Positions 52,136-60,268 of a DNA stretch of 64,000 nt are shown here, in pieces. Both the position numbers and the translations under genes were made by a program. Under the pieces are notes generated by a model. The model did no database searches. It was not told where the DNA came from and worked only from the letters and a program-made list of their open reading frames with translations. Numbering within the stretch: the first letter of the stretch is position 1; each line of letters opens with the position of its first letter. The stretch covers positions 16,690-80,689 of the IMG/VR virus record IMGVR_UViG_3300028377_000008; one strand, written 5' to 3'. This DNA comes from a virus.

Positions 52136-53353
52136 ATGAGTCGAAAAAGACTTTCTTGGAACAAAAAAGCAGATCCTTATAAAATGAATCAGGAACGTGA
52201 GCAACCTGCTCATGACAAGTACCAAGCTGGAGACCCCAGTGCTTGGGCTGAAGATGTACATCAGCCTCTTCCTGACGACCCCGCACTTGGCCGAAATGAA
52301 ATTGGTCAACCTAATATGTCAGAGTCCAATCTTACACACAAAGATGTGAATGAGTGGAACTCCGATGATGCCTATGACAATGCTTACACCTTTGATGGTG
52401 GCGATCGTAACCGGTCTGCTAGTCAGCAAAGAGAAGCAAGTCGCGATGTATATGCACACTTGGAGCGAAAAGCATTTCAATGTGTCAAAATCGCAGACGC
52501 CCTTTTTCCCGGCGCACCTGAATCCCTTATTGAAGCGCAGGCTTTTGATTTCATGAGCCTTCCCGACGAAGTTGTTATTTCTACTATTGTTCGATTGGCT
52601 GATGCCGACGAAGAAGAGAAAGAAGACGACGCTAAGGAAGACGCTAAGGAAGACGCTAAGGAAGACGCTAAGGAAGACGCTAAGGAAGACGAAGAAGAGA
52701 AAGGCAAGAAAAAAGCTTCTTCTTTTGATGAAGATCGAATCGAAGCAATGCTTCGTGAGATGCTTGCTGAAGATGATGAAGTAGAAGACGAAGATGATGA
52801 AGATGAAGAGGACGATGATGATGACGAAGTAGAAGCAATGCTTCGTGAGATGTTGTCTGAACAGGACGAAGATGAAGATGACGAAGATGAAGATGACGAA
52901 GATGACGAAGATGATGATGATGAAGATGAAGATAAAGAAGCAGGTACCCCAATGGATATGGGAACTCACTCAGAGGAAGACCCTGAGATCGAGGCGATGA
53001 TTGCGGAAATGATGGATGCTGATGAGCATCTTGAAGATCATGACGACATGGATATGGATGGCTATGCCCCCACAGACATGGACATCGAACTTGAACCAAC
53101 GATGGACACAGTAGGAGCTTCGATTGCTGAAGACGACTCTGTTCTCGCAAATCTTTTTTCTGGCACGGTTCCAAAAGAAGCACAGACGAAGGCTCCACAA
53201 CAAGAATCTACGCAAGGCCAACGCCAAGCATCAGGTTCCAAAGGAGTTCAAAGTCTTGGCGGGCGGGTGAAAGCAGCGTCTGACGGAGGGAGAGATGATG
53301 TTGATCTCTCGAAACTCTGGCAGTCCGATCCCGACGTTTCTGACGTATTTTAA
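52136..53353 (+). CDS. Acidic scaffold-like head protein
   Basis: The ATG at 52136 is chosen because TTGGAGG lies nine bases upstream. The 405-residue protein is extremely acidic in its middle half. It contains five tandem DAKE repeats, then three imperfect copies of a helix (IEAMLREMLAE, VEAMLREMLSE, IEAMIAEMMDA) separated by Asp/Glu runs. Its position between the prohead protease and the capsid proteins, and its acidic helical character, fit an internal scaffold degraded during maturation. The motif RVKAASDGG near the end might be a processing site. Function is inferred from context. Confidence 0.6.
   Translation: MSRKRLSWNKKADPYKMNQEREQPAHDKYQAGDPSAWAEDVHQPLPDDPALGRNEIGQPNMSESNLTHKDVNEWNSDDAYDNAYTFDGGDRNRSASQQREASRDVYAHLERKAFQCVKIADALFPGAPESLIEAQAFDFMSLPDEVVISTIVRLADADEEEKEDDAKEDAKEDAKEDAKEDAKEDEEEKGKKKASSFDEDRIEAMLREMLAEDDEVEDEDDEDEEDDDDDEVEAMLREMLSEQDEDEDDEDEDDEDDEDDDDEDEDKEAGTPMDMGTHSEEDPEIEAMIAEMMDADEHLEDHDDMDMDGYAPTDMDIELEPTMDTVGASIAEDDSVLANLFSGTVPKEAQTKAPQQESTQGQRQASGSKGVQSLGGRVKAASDGGRDDVDLSKLWQSDPDVSDVF
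52628..52687 (+). repeat. Five tandem 12-bp repeats encoding DAKE
   Basis: Five perfect copies of GACGCTAAGGAA lie in frame inside the scaffold-like gene. The identity at every third base suggests recent slippage-driven expansion. Confidence 0.95.
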
Positions 53354-53368
53354 GTAGTACGATGTAAA

Positions 53369-53410
53369 GGGGCCTTCGGGTCCCGTTAACCCAGAAGCGG
53401 ATTTCCGCTT
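53369..53410 (+). promoter_or_regulatory. Two small hairpins before the decoration protein gene
   Basis: GGGGCC-TTCG-GGTCCC (53369-53384) is a UUCG-capped hairpin, and AAGCGG-ATTT-CCGCTT (53395-53410) is a second. Neither has a T run, so they more likely stabilise the message for the abundant capsid proteins than terminate it. Confidence 0.5.
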
Positions 53411-53454
53411 TCACAAATGTAAAGTAAACCCCAATCCTTTTAAGGAGAAATATC

Positions 53455-54078
53455 ATGTCAAATATGCCTGGACAGGCGAGTGATGATTTCAAAGGTGCAT
53501 CTTCGGCCCTCCGTATTCTATATGTAGGACATCGCAACTCGTTTGCTGCTGAACTTACCACTGATGGTTTCACTCAAACCAATCCTCCCGTCGTAGACGC
53601 AGCGGGTACCCGCTCCGAGCGACTTGCAACAACTCCCAAGTACGGTGTCCTTTCAGGATCCGTCGCTTTCACCCGACCAGATGCCGGTAACGGTTTTGTC
53701 GGGGGTCCCGTAGCTGATACTGCAGCTGCTGGAGCTGTGCGTCCTCTTGGTCTTTTCATTAACGATGCTGCTGGCAACGCTTATGAAAATACTCCTGGAC
53801 CCGCTTCTGGCAAAGGTCCTTATGTCTCATCTCAGGGAACCATGGGTTCCATGTTGTATGAAACACAGCAGCTTGTAGTTGCTACTATTGGAGACGCTCT
53901 TGAGTATGGCGCAGGGGACTTCCTCTATGCTTCTCAGAACGGGTACCTCACTAACTTAGTTGGTGATGCTCACGTTGAACTTGACGGTGGAGACGCTGCT
54001 GACGCAACGGTACTCGGAGTTGTTAAAATCGCCCCTGATAACGCACACGCAGAAGTCCTCTTCGACCTGCGCGTTTAA
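53455..54078 (+). CDS. Putative head decoration or minor capsid protein
   Basis: A 207-residue protein rich in Gly, Ala, Thr and Val with beta-strand character (GVLSGSVAFTRPDAGNGFVG, LYETQQLVVATIGDALEYG) and few charged residues, unlike most products here. An AAGGAG site precedes it and it lies just before the major capsid protein gene, where decoration (cement) proteins are usually found. Codon choice looks optimised for high expression, with many C-ending codons. No specific family is identified. Confidence 0.6.
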   Translation: MSNMPGQASDDFKGASSALRILYVGHRNSFAAELTTDGFTQTNPPVVDAAGTRSERLATTPKYGVLSGSVAFTRPDAGNGFVGGPVADTAAAGAVRPLGLFINDAAGNAYENTPGPASGKGPYVSSQGTMGSMLYETQQLVVATIGDALEYGAGDFLYASQNGYLTNLVGDAHVELDGGDAADATVLGVVKIAPDNAHAEVLFDLRV

Positions 54079-54099
54079 TCTTAGACTGGAGGAATCCAC

Positions 54100-54978
54100 A
54101 TGTCTCAAAATTTAGATAATGCTGTAAAGCAAAAGATCATCAGCGAGTATATTAAAACCGCTGCTGGTCGTGCCAAACTAGCAGCTTCGATGATTCAGCC
54201 CCTTCGTACCCGCCGAGATTATACTTCGGTTGGACGAAAGACTTTTCTCGTCGAGCAACTCCCCGATGGCGCTCTCCCAATTTATGACAAAGATCCCGAC
54301 GTAACGGCTTATGTCGTAGGTGAAGAAGGTGAGAACATTCTCGCTATTCAGAAGCCACGTCGAGTAATCTTTCCCTTATTCGAAATCGCTTCCAACCCAG
54401 AAATTCCTTTGACTCAGATCAAAGAGCGTCGTTTCGACCTCATTGAAAGAGCCCAGGATCTTGCGAAAGCACAGATTCAGGCTGCTGAAGACGAGAGAGT
54501 TTTTGCAGTTCTCGATTCCATCGCAGTTTCCGGATTCGATAACATGAGCGGTCAGACTAACCCTGACCAGCAGGTTGTTGCACCAATCAACTCTTCTGTA
54601 CTAGCTGATGCTTTTGCAGAAATCGAAAGACACGACCTTCGTGTTGCTCGAATTTACATGAATGCCCGTGATTACGGTGATATTCGTAAGTTCGGTCGAG
54701 AAATCCTCGATATCGAATCTCAGGCTACTTTGCTGAAAACTGGTCTTATGGCTACCCTTTGGGGCGCTCAGATCATCGTTTCTCGGCTTGTACCACCCGG
54801 ATACGTTTATGTATGCTGCGATCCGGAAATGTTTGGGCGTATCCCCGTTCGTACCGAATTGACGGTACTTTCGGCTGATGACCCGAAGTCTAGAACCATC
54901 GGATTTTCAGTTTTTGAAAACCTAGGTATCGGTGCCTTCAACCCACGCGGCCTTTGTCGTCTGGTTGTACAGCGCTAA
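54100..54978 (+). CDS. Major capsid protein, HK97-fold
   Basis: A 292-residue protein with a strong GGAGG site. Its features fit HK97-type capsid proteins of large phages: an N-terminal arm, the VGRKTFLVEQLPDGALPIYD strand pair, a long helical stretch (FDLIERAQDLAKAQIQAAED, the spine), a DSIAVSGFDN turn, and the A-domain VARIYMNARDYGDIRKFG. It ends with GFSVFENLGIGAFNPRGLCR, typical of the family. Cleavage by the protease is not obvious. A hairpin and terminator end the unit immediately after. It is the main shell protein. Confidence 0.87.
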   Translation: MSQNLDNAVKQKIISEYIKTAAGRAKLAASMIQPLRTRRDYTSVGRKTFLVEQLPDGALPIYDKDPDVTAYVVGEEGENILAIQKPRRVIFPLFEIASNPEIPLTQIKERRFDLIERAQDLAKAQIQAAEDERVFAVLDSIAVSGFDNMSGQTNPDQQVVAPINSSVLADAFAEIERHDLRVARIYMNARDYGDIRKFGREILDIESQATLLKTGLMATLWGAQIIVSRLVPPGYVYVCCDPEMFGRIPVRTELTVLSADDPKSRTIGFSVFENLGIGAFNPRGLCRLVVQR

Positions 54979-55016
54979 ATATCCCTCTCAGCTAGTCTGA
55001 GAGCCGGTTTTACCGA

Positions 55017-55047
55017 CCCCCAGTCCTCACGGGCTGGGGGATTTTTT
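55017..55047 (+). terminator. Intrinsic terminator after the major capsid gene
   Basis: A 10-bp stem, CCCCCAGTCC with GGGCTGGGGG (one wobble), then a T run. A perfect CTCTCAG/CTGAGAG hairpin (54985-55003) lies just upstream and may protect the 3' end. Confidence 0.93.
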
Positions 55048-55372
55048 ATGTTTAGAGTTTTCTATATTGAAACAAAATTATGTTATGAAAATATCATTTG
55101 AAACGATCCGCTCCTGCATCTGTTTCAAACCCTCTTTTCGGAATAAATGCGGAATTTTACAATATTTAATACGTGAAAGGGGGTACTAGAGTCTTAAAGT
55201 TACATGCAAATACAAATTAATTGAAATTATTAAATTAGCGTTATTGTTTTATAGTAAATAGAATTTAATTACTCCACTAGAAAACTTAAAAAGATGTTCA
55301 TATATTTAATAAATGAAACAATATAAATTATAAATGTTTCATTATACTAAATTCCAAACATAGGATATTGTA
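55048..55372. other. AT-rich non-coding segment flanking the endonuclease gene
   Basis: About 325 bases, visibly more AT-rich than the surroundings, without a convincing gene. It holds perfect inverted repeats TTTGAAAC/GTTTCAAA (55097-55129) and AATGAAACA/TGTTTCATT (55312-55343, loop of only A and T). The composition change begins right after the capsid terminator, consistent with sequence brought in with the endonuclease. No group I intron core was recognised. Confidence 0.6.
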
Positions 55373-56374
55373 GTGCCTAGAAAACTAACTCTTAACGATC
55401 TTGAAAAAACTGCTAATTCTAAGGGAGGTACATGTCTAGCAAAGGTTTATAACAGTGCCAAAACACCTATTACTTGGGAATGCTCACAGGGACATCAATG
55501 GAAAGCTTCTCCAGATAATGTCCGAAATAAAAATAGCTGGTGTCCTCACTGCGCCGGAATGGCTAAAAATTCAATTGAAGATGCAAAAGATCTTGCCTCC
55601 AAAAACAAAGGGAAGTGTCTTTCCAATAAATACATAAATAATAGAAGGCCCTTACTATGGGAATGCTCAGAGGGACACCAGTGGGAATCTACTTTCCACT
55701 GTGTGCAAGACTTAGGATCTTGGTGTCCTCACTGTGCTGGAAATATTCGTTTAACTATTGAAGAAATGGAAGAGTTGGCTATTGATCGTGGGGGTCTATG
55801 TATTTCTACTAATTATGTCAACACAAGCACAAAACTTAGATGGCAATGTAGTGAGGGTCATAAGTGGGAAGCCACTCCAGATAACGTAAAGAGAGGAAGG
55901 TGGTGCCCCGAGTGTTATACTAGTCTTGGAGAACGTTTGGTTAGGTGTGTATTTGAGCAAGTGTTTGATGCTAAGTTTCCTACTTCATACCCAAAGTGGT
56001 TAAAAACCAAAAGAAATACTCAAATGGAGTTAGACGGGTATAATAAATCTCTTGGCATCGCTTTTGAACACCAAGGGGAACAGCATTTTTCTTTTACAAG
56101 AATCTTTCATAAGGACAAAGCAGCTTTTAAAAAACAAGTTAAAAGGGATAAGAAAAAGAAAGCATTGTGTAATGAGCATTCTGTGGTATTGATAGAGATA
56201 CCAGAAATACCTTCTTATACCTCAATTTCTAATCTCCAGAATTACGCATTAGAGACGTTAGAAACATCAGGTATTAACATCTCAAATGAAATGAGGGCAA
56301 AAGAAATAGATTTTCTGGATGCTTATGTTTTTAGCCATTCTACGAAGCGCCTAACACTACTTAGAAAGTTCTAA
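55373..56374 (+). CDS. Homing-type endonuclease: three zinc ribbons plus PD-(D/E)XK nuclease
   Basis: GTG start with an AGGAT site. The 333-residue protein has three tandem zinc-ribbon repeats of the form C-x3-H-x15-C-x2-C (Cys37/His41/Cys57/Cys60; 98/102/118/121; 159/163/178/181), each with W-E/Q-CS-x-GH-x-W. A nuclease domain follows: GERLVRCVFEQVF (Glu187), MELDGYNKSLGIAFEHQGEQ (Glu219, Asp221, Glu232) and a basic helix. This matches free-standing phage endonucleases related to Vsr-type and PD-(D/E)XK enzymes. The AT-rich gene and flanks indicate transfer from another genome. It likely cuts relatives lacking the insertion. Confidence 0.8.
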   Translation: MPRKLTLNDLEKTANSKGGTCLAKVYNSAKTPITWECSQGHQWKASPDNVRNKNSWCPHCAGMAKNSIEDAKDLASKNKGKCLSNKYINNRRPLLWECSEGHQWESTFHCVQDLGSWCPHCAGNIRLTIEEMEELAIDRGGLCISTNYVNTSTKLRWQCSEGHKWEATPDNVKRGRWCPECYTSLGERLVRCVFEQVFDAKFPTSYPKWLKTKRNTQMELDGYNKSLGIAFEHQGEQHFSFTRIFHKDKAAFKKQVKRDKKKKALCNEHSVVLIEIPEIPSYTSISNLQNYALETLETSGINISNEMRAKEIDFLDAYVFSHSTKRLTLLRKF

Positions 56375-56435
56375 ACTCATTCAACCCCTTCGTGAGTTTT
56401 ATTCCTCTTCGACAAACCAAATAGGGAGACGCCAA

Positions 56436-57938
56436 ATACCTTACGAACTAATTGTAAATATTGTAGAAGAAGACCTATTTCTCTTAACATGGTTCGTAGA
56501 GGGGAATTGGACGTTTGACGGTTTAGATGTTCATGTTCCAACCCGTAACTCATATAGCAAAGCGGATCGAAAACGTCTCTGTAAACTATTACGGGACCTG
56601 GGATTTGAAAAAGCCAAAATAAAAGGTAACCTCATTATTATGGAAGGTCAAGGTTCCCATGTCAAGAAGAGAATAGAGGCTTATACCTTGGAGTCAGATG
56701 ACATTTCTTTTCTTCCTGATATTCTAGAATTAAAGGTTAAAGTGCCGAAAAAAGATATCACCCCACAAAAAGCTGCCCTCCTTAACCAATTCTTTGGCAT
56801 GTCTTTTGACCAAATGGAAACGATTTACGGCGTCCCCAAAGTAACGTGTTGGAGACGGGCAAAGAAGTGTGACACCGATTATAGCTCGCATAATGTGTTA
56901 TCCCTGGAGGCAAGTGAGAGTCTTCTGGAGGACATAGACTATGAGGGGTGGAATGACCTTGATAATGAACAACAGATTCTTGACAGGGAAAGGGCTATTG
57001 ACATACTATTAAGGACTCCTTTTCCCGAACCTTTCCAAGTAGTAGATAAACAGTTTCGTTTAGAGTTTCAAAAATTATCCACAAAAGAGATGGCGCTTAA
57101 CGAAGAAAAAGAAATAAGACCTAATTCTTATTATGGATTGGAACTATGCAGACCTTATTTCCTTAATCGGTACAAAGCGTTAAATTCAGAAGCTTCAATG
57201 TCCTGCAGGGAAGGATGGTATGACCGAGATCAATTAAAACAAGCTGTAACCTTTCAGTTAAAATATGGGTCACCTGTTACCCCTAAGAGAGTAAGGCGAG
57301 CTTTACAAGCCAATCTGAGGACTCCTACCCTATTCAAACCTGCACAAGCTAAGTTCATTTGTGATACCTATGGTCAACCCGGAGGTTGGTATTGGGATCC
57401 TTGCTGCGGCTATGGAGGTCGTCTCTTGGGAGCAATGTCTTCTCAAATGAACTATATAGGTACTGACGTTGATTTGGAAACGGTAGAAGGCAATAGGAAA
57501 ATCTATAAAGACTTGAAGAGATTGGGTCAGGTCGGAGATCTAGAAGCTAGGATAGTACATCAAGAAGCTGAACTTTTTGATATATCCAGACCTTTGGATC
57601 TAGTATTCACAAGCCCTCCTTATTTCGATCGTGAGCAATACTCTTCTGCAGATGGTCAGTCGTACTTAAACTATGGGTCGACAGCACAGGATTGGACTGA
57701 CGGGTTTTTGAAGCCTATTTTCAAGACTGCCCTTACCCACTTAAAGGAGGGTGGGTACTTAGTCATTAATATTGCGGATCTGAATGACAGCAATAAAACG
57801 AAAGAAACAGTTCCTCTAGTATCTCTTACGACTTCCTGTGCTGTTTCTCTGGGCTTTGTACACGAGGACACGTTGAGAATGCCTCTGTCTAATTTGAGTT
57901 ACCGAGGATACGAGCCTGTTCTGGTATTCAGGAAGTGA
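56436..57938 (+). CDS. DNA methyltransferase (SPPY type), start codon unclear
   Basis: The first ATG is at 56640, but the frame stays protein-like upstream (EEDLFLLTWFVEGNW, then RKRLCKLLRDLGFEKAKIKG). An AGGGAG site at 56423-56428 is correctly spaced from an ATA at 56436, giving about 500 residues. The enzyme has a helix-turn-helix-like segment (MSFDQMETIYGVPKVTCWRR), a SAM-binding motif WDPCCGYGGRLLGAM and a catalytic LVFTSPPYFDREQYS, so it is an alpha-type order amino-methyltransferase, most likely N4-cytosine. Either ATA is used as start or the 5' end was lost when the endonuclease gene inserted 61 bases upstream. Confidence 0.75.
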   Translation: MPYELIVNIVEEDLFLLTWFVEGNWTFDGLDVHVPTRNSYSKADRKRLCKLLRDLGFEKAKIKGNLIIMEGQGSHVKKRIEAYTLESDDISFLPDILELKVKVPKKDITPQKAALLNQFFGMSFDQMETIYGVPKVTCWRRAKKCDTDYSSHNVLSLEASESLLEDIDYEGWNDLDNEQQILDRERAIDILLRTPFPEPFQVVDKQFRLEFQKLSTKEMALNEEKEIRPNSYYGLELCRPYFLNRYKALNSEASMSCREGWYDRDQLKQAVTFQLKYGSPVTPKRVRRALQANLRTPTLFKPAQAKFICDTYGQPGGWYWDPCCGYGGRLLGAMSSQMNYIGTDVDLETVEGNRKIYKDLKRLGQVGDLEARIVHQEAELFDISRPLDLVFTSPPYFDREQYSSADGQSYLNYGSTAQDWTDGFLKPIFKTALTHLKEGGYLVINIADLNDSNKTKETVPLVSLTTSCAVSLGFVHEDTLRMPLSNLSYRGYEPVLVFRK

Positions 57939-57969
57939 GTTACTAAGAAAAAGGGTAGAGAAATTAGTA

Positions 57970-58110
57970 ATGACTACTACCACTACTACCGGAACCCCTA
58001 AGACTAACATAGATACTTTTCTTTTTAACCCTTCACCTAGACCTCCTAATTCTATCACTTTTCTATTTATATTTCCAATAGGGAGAAGCACTCTCTTTAT
58101 TGCAATTTAA
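57970..58110 (+). CDS. Possible 46-residue peptide
   Basis: An ATG at 57970 opens a frame encoding MTTTTTTGTPKTNIDTF, then a proline-rich and hydrophobic segment ending at 58110. The ribosome binding site is weak and the composition is simple, so this may be a chance frame in the 190-base gap. Confidence 0.25.
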   Translation: MTTTTTTGTPKTNIDTFLFNPSPRPPNSITFLFIFPIGRSTLFIAI

Positions 58111-58128
58111 ATCCTTGGAGATTTTCCT

Positions 58129-58989
58129 ATGTCGAAACTAAAAAAGAAACTTATTAAGCTTTCCCGTAAACATCCTGAATTTAAGGATGAATTTCTGTCC
58201 TTTGCGAAAAAGAAAGCCTCCTCTATTCCTAAAGAATCTGTACATCAAAAGATAGCCATTAATGAAACGACGGAACGATTCATTAGATGGGCGCAGATGA
58301 GGGACGAGGCTACCAAGGTAAGGGACATGGTTAAGTTTATTGAGCGTGGTTGGGGGATAGAGGTAAAAGAGCCTAAAGGAAAGAAACCTAAGGGTGCGTT
58401 GAGGTGGGAGAAAGGGGATAAATGTCTGATCGAAACAAAATCCCATAATAATGAAACGACTCTTGACATCTATGAAGAGTTTGAAGGTCAGGAAGGCATC
58501 ATTATTGAAACCGAAGAGCAGGATCCTTCCCTAAAGCAAGGGAAATATGGGGATGTTATGGCTCGTTTCAATGGTAAAGAGGTTCGGTTGCCTGAAGCTC
58601 AGAAAGGTAGGTATATCGGCATCAAAAAGCCTAAATTCAATTTTCAAGATGATGGTAGAGATCATATAGAAGCCATTTATAGTAGTGACCCATCGAGTCA
58701 ACCCTCCCCTGAACAGATTGCTATTTCAGAGTCCTATGTATTGAGGGGGGAGAGAAGGGGAGAAGACAGGTCGTTTAAGTACTATACGGGACCTCCCATT
58801 GGTATGGTAAGCCGCTCTAGTGGCGTTCAGTTGGGCTTTATTGCTGCTCAAAGAGGTTTTAAATATCGATCTTTCAATCCTGCCAAAGGGAAACTTCTCT
58901 ATTTAGGAAAGGGAAACAAAAGACCGTCCTCTTGGAAAAACGAATATGCTGATATGATCCGTGAGGCACAGGATAAAGAGGACAAATAA
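58129..58989 (+). CDS. Unknown protein with a PELR-like N-terminal module
   Basis: A 286-residue protein with a TTGGAG site. The first 28 residues (KLKKKLIKLSRKHPEFKDEF) are a diverged version of the shared module. Residues about 90-170 have KOW/SH3-like strands (WEKGDKCLIETKS, EGQEGIIIETEE), possibly a small beta-barrel. No family recognised. A terminator follows. Confidence 0.65.
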   Translation: MSKLKKKLIKLSRKHPEFKDEFLSFAKKKASSIPKESVHQKIAINETTERFIRWAQMRDEATKVRDMVKFIERGWGIEVKEPKGKKPKGALRWEKGDKCLIETKSHNNETTLDIYEEFEGQEGIIIETEEQDPSLKQGKYGDVMARFNGKEVRLPEAQKGRYIGIKKPKFNFQDDGRDHIEAIYSSDPSSQPSPEQIAISESYVLRGERRGEDRSFKYYTGPPIGMVSRSSGVQLGFIAAQRGFKYRSFNPAKGKLLYLGKGNKRPSSWKNEYADMIREAQDKEDK

Positions 58990-59050
58990 TCTGAGAACTT
59001 TCCGACCGAACTAAGTTCTCACTAGTTATCTTCTGTATAACATTTGCACA

Positions 59051-59086
59051 AAACCCCGTGACCTTTCTAATAGTCATGGGGTTTTT
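59051..59086 (+). terminator. Intrinsic terminator
   Basis: A 12-bp stem, AAACCCCGTGAC with GTCATGGGGTTT (one wobble), then Ts. A GAGAACTT/AAGTTCTC inverted repeat lies just before it (about 58993-59021). Confidence 0.9.
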
Positions 59087-59209
59087 CATGGTGTCCTACC
59101 CCAATCCATCGGTTTGTCAATTCTTTCTATATACCCTGGTCTCATCTGAATTACAAAAGTTTTTTCAAATACTTCCCCTAAAACCTCCTGTCTTCCATAA
59201 TTTAGAGGA

Positions 59210-59261
59210 TAGTTAGGATCGTCTGTATAATAATCCTTTTGTTATTGACTGATCCTAACTA
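59210..59261. repeat. Inverted repeat around a -10-like box
   Basis: TAGTTAGGATC (59210-59220) and its exact complement GATCCTAACTA (59251-59261) enclose TATAAT (59226-59231). It lies 30 bases before the 59292 gene, in a 200-base gap without other features. It may be an operator or an RNA hairpin in the leader. Confidence 0.55.
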
Positions 59262-59291
59262 TTACATCTTTACTAAAGGTTCTTCCCCACT

Positions 59292-59807
59292 ATGGAAAAG
59301 AAAGCTGCAATGATTTCAGGTCTATTTAACCTTCCCCAAAAGGGTGACGTTGTTGAGTCTGTTAGTGTAGACCGTTTGACTGCCCTCGTTAAATTTACTA
59401 GGGGTCCCTCTGTTATTTGTCATGTGTCTGATATAGACATCTTGCGGGAGGGAGAGCATCGTGATAATGCTCTCAAATGGATCAACACTCTTCTGAATAT
59501 TCCCAGATCTGGAGTATCCGAAGACCCTCTAAGAGGTCTACTGGGAAGAGAAGAAACAGAATTCCTTATTAGAAAAGTTATAGAGGACCCTAACGTTGCT
59601 GATGCTAGACACCTTCATGACCTATTGTTCAGGGCTCTCTTGCCTGATGAATCTATTCAACGATATAATGACTACGGCATCCCTATCTTCAATCAGGCAA
59701 GTGATATTCCTGTTTCCTTTTTGAATATCTTGCGCACGGAGTCATTTAGAACCTCCAAGATCGCAAATAAAGTTGCTTCCCGAGTTGCTTCCTCTCCTAA
59801 GAAATAA
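59292..59807 (+). CDS. Unknown protein
   Basis: A 171-residue mostly helical protein without a recognised domain. It ends SKIANKVASRVASSPKK, with two copies of the K/R-V-A-S motif found in several virion proteins. An AAAGG site lies 12-13 bases before the ATG. It stands alone between a structured leader and a long non-coding region. Confidence 0.6.
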   Translation: MEKKAAMISGLFNLPQKGDVVESVSVDRLTALVKFTRGPSVICHVSDIDILREGEHRDNALKWINTLLNIPRSGVSEDPLRGLLGREETEFLIRKVIEDPNVADARHLHDLLFRALLPDESIQRYNDYGIPIFNQASDIPVSFLNILRTESFRTSKIANKVASRVASSPKK

Positions 59808-59866
59808 TCCTGCTTCATTTCTATTTCAAAAATCCCTTTAGTGTCTTATCCTCCTTATCATCCTTG

Positions 59867-59947
59867 TCATTTCTTTTCGTGACAATGTCACGCTAAAGGG
59901 GTTTTGTTTCTGGACCCTCATTTCTTTTCGTGACAATGTCACGCTAA
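59867..59947. repeat. Two direct 30-bp repeats, each with a CGTGACA/TGTCACG palindrome
   Basis: The copies at 59867-59896 and 59918-59947 are identical over 30 bases and start 51 bases apart, close to five helical turns. Each contains CGTGACA-A-TGTCACG, a perfect 7-bp inverted repeat typical of a dimeric DNA-binding protein site. Confidence 0.9.
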
Positions 59948-60235
59948 TCTCGTAGTTAACTCGCCAGTTAAGTCGAGTTAAGGGTACTTATTAATATTTC
60001 CAAGAACTAGCTGCCTTTTTGTTTCCGAAACAAAAAAGAAATAGCCCAGGTTCTCGAAGATCCAAAAACCAATGGTGCGTCACTTTCGGACTTAATCCCG
60101 TTCGGGAAAATATAGTGACGTTCCTAACCTCCTTTCAAAGTTTCGGTTTCGGAAACAATTTAGATATCGATATCGAAGATCTATTTATAATTAGTATTAG
60201 TACACCAAATCACCTTCTCCCGGTTTTACGGTGTA

Positions 60236-60268
60236 GCCCCTCCCATTAATTTGGCGAGGGGCGTTTTT
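60236..60268 (+). terminator. Intrinsic terminator in the non-coding region
   Basis: GCCCCTC (60236-60242) pairs with GAGGGGC (60256-60262), followed by five Ts. It implies that a transcript crosses this region in the plus direction, either readthrough from 59292 or a non-coding RNA. Confidence 0.8.

Noticed and set aside
52628-52687. Short tandem repeat as a CRISPR-like array
   Set aside because: The repeats are contiguous 12-base units in frame within a coding region, with no spacers.
52319-52969. Long minus-strand frame opposite the scaffold-like gene
   Set aside because: It is the mirror of a repetitive Asp/Glu-coding region (yielding Phe/Ile/Val runs) and has no independent start signals.
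55048-55372. Group I intron hosting the endonuclease gene
   Set aside because: No conserved core helices or splice-site pattern could be recognised, and the segment lies behind a strong terminator between genes.
60019-60249. 76-codon frame in the palindrome-rich region
   Set aside because: It starts with TTG inside a perfect palindrome, lacks a ribosome binding site, has a low-complexity composition and runs into a terminator.
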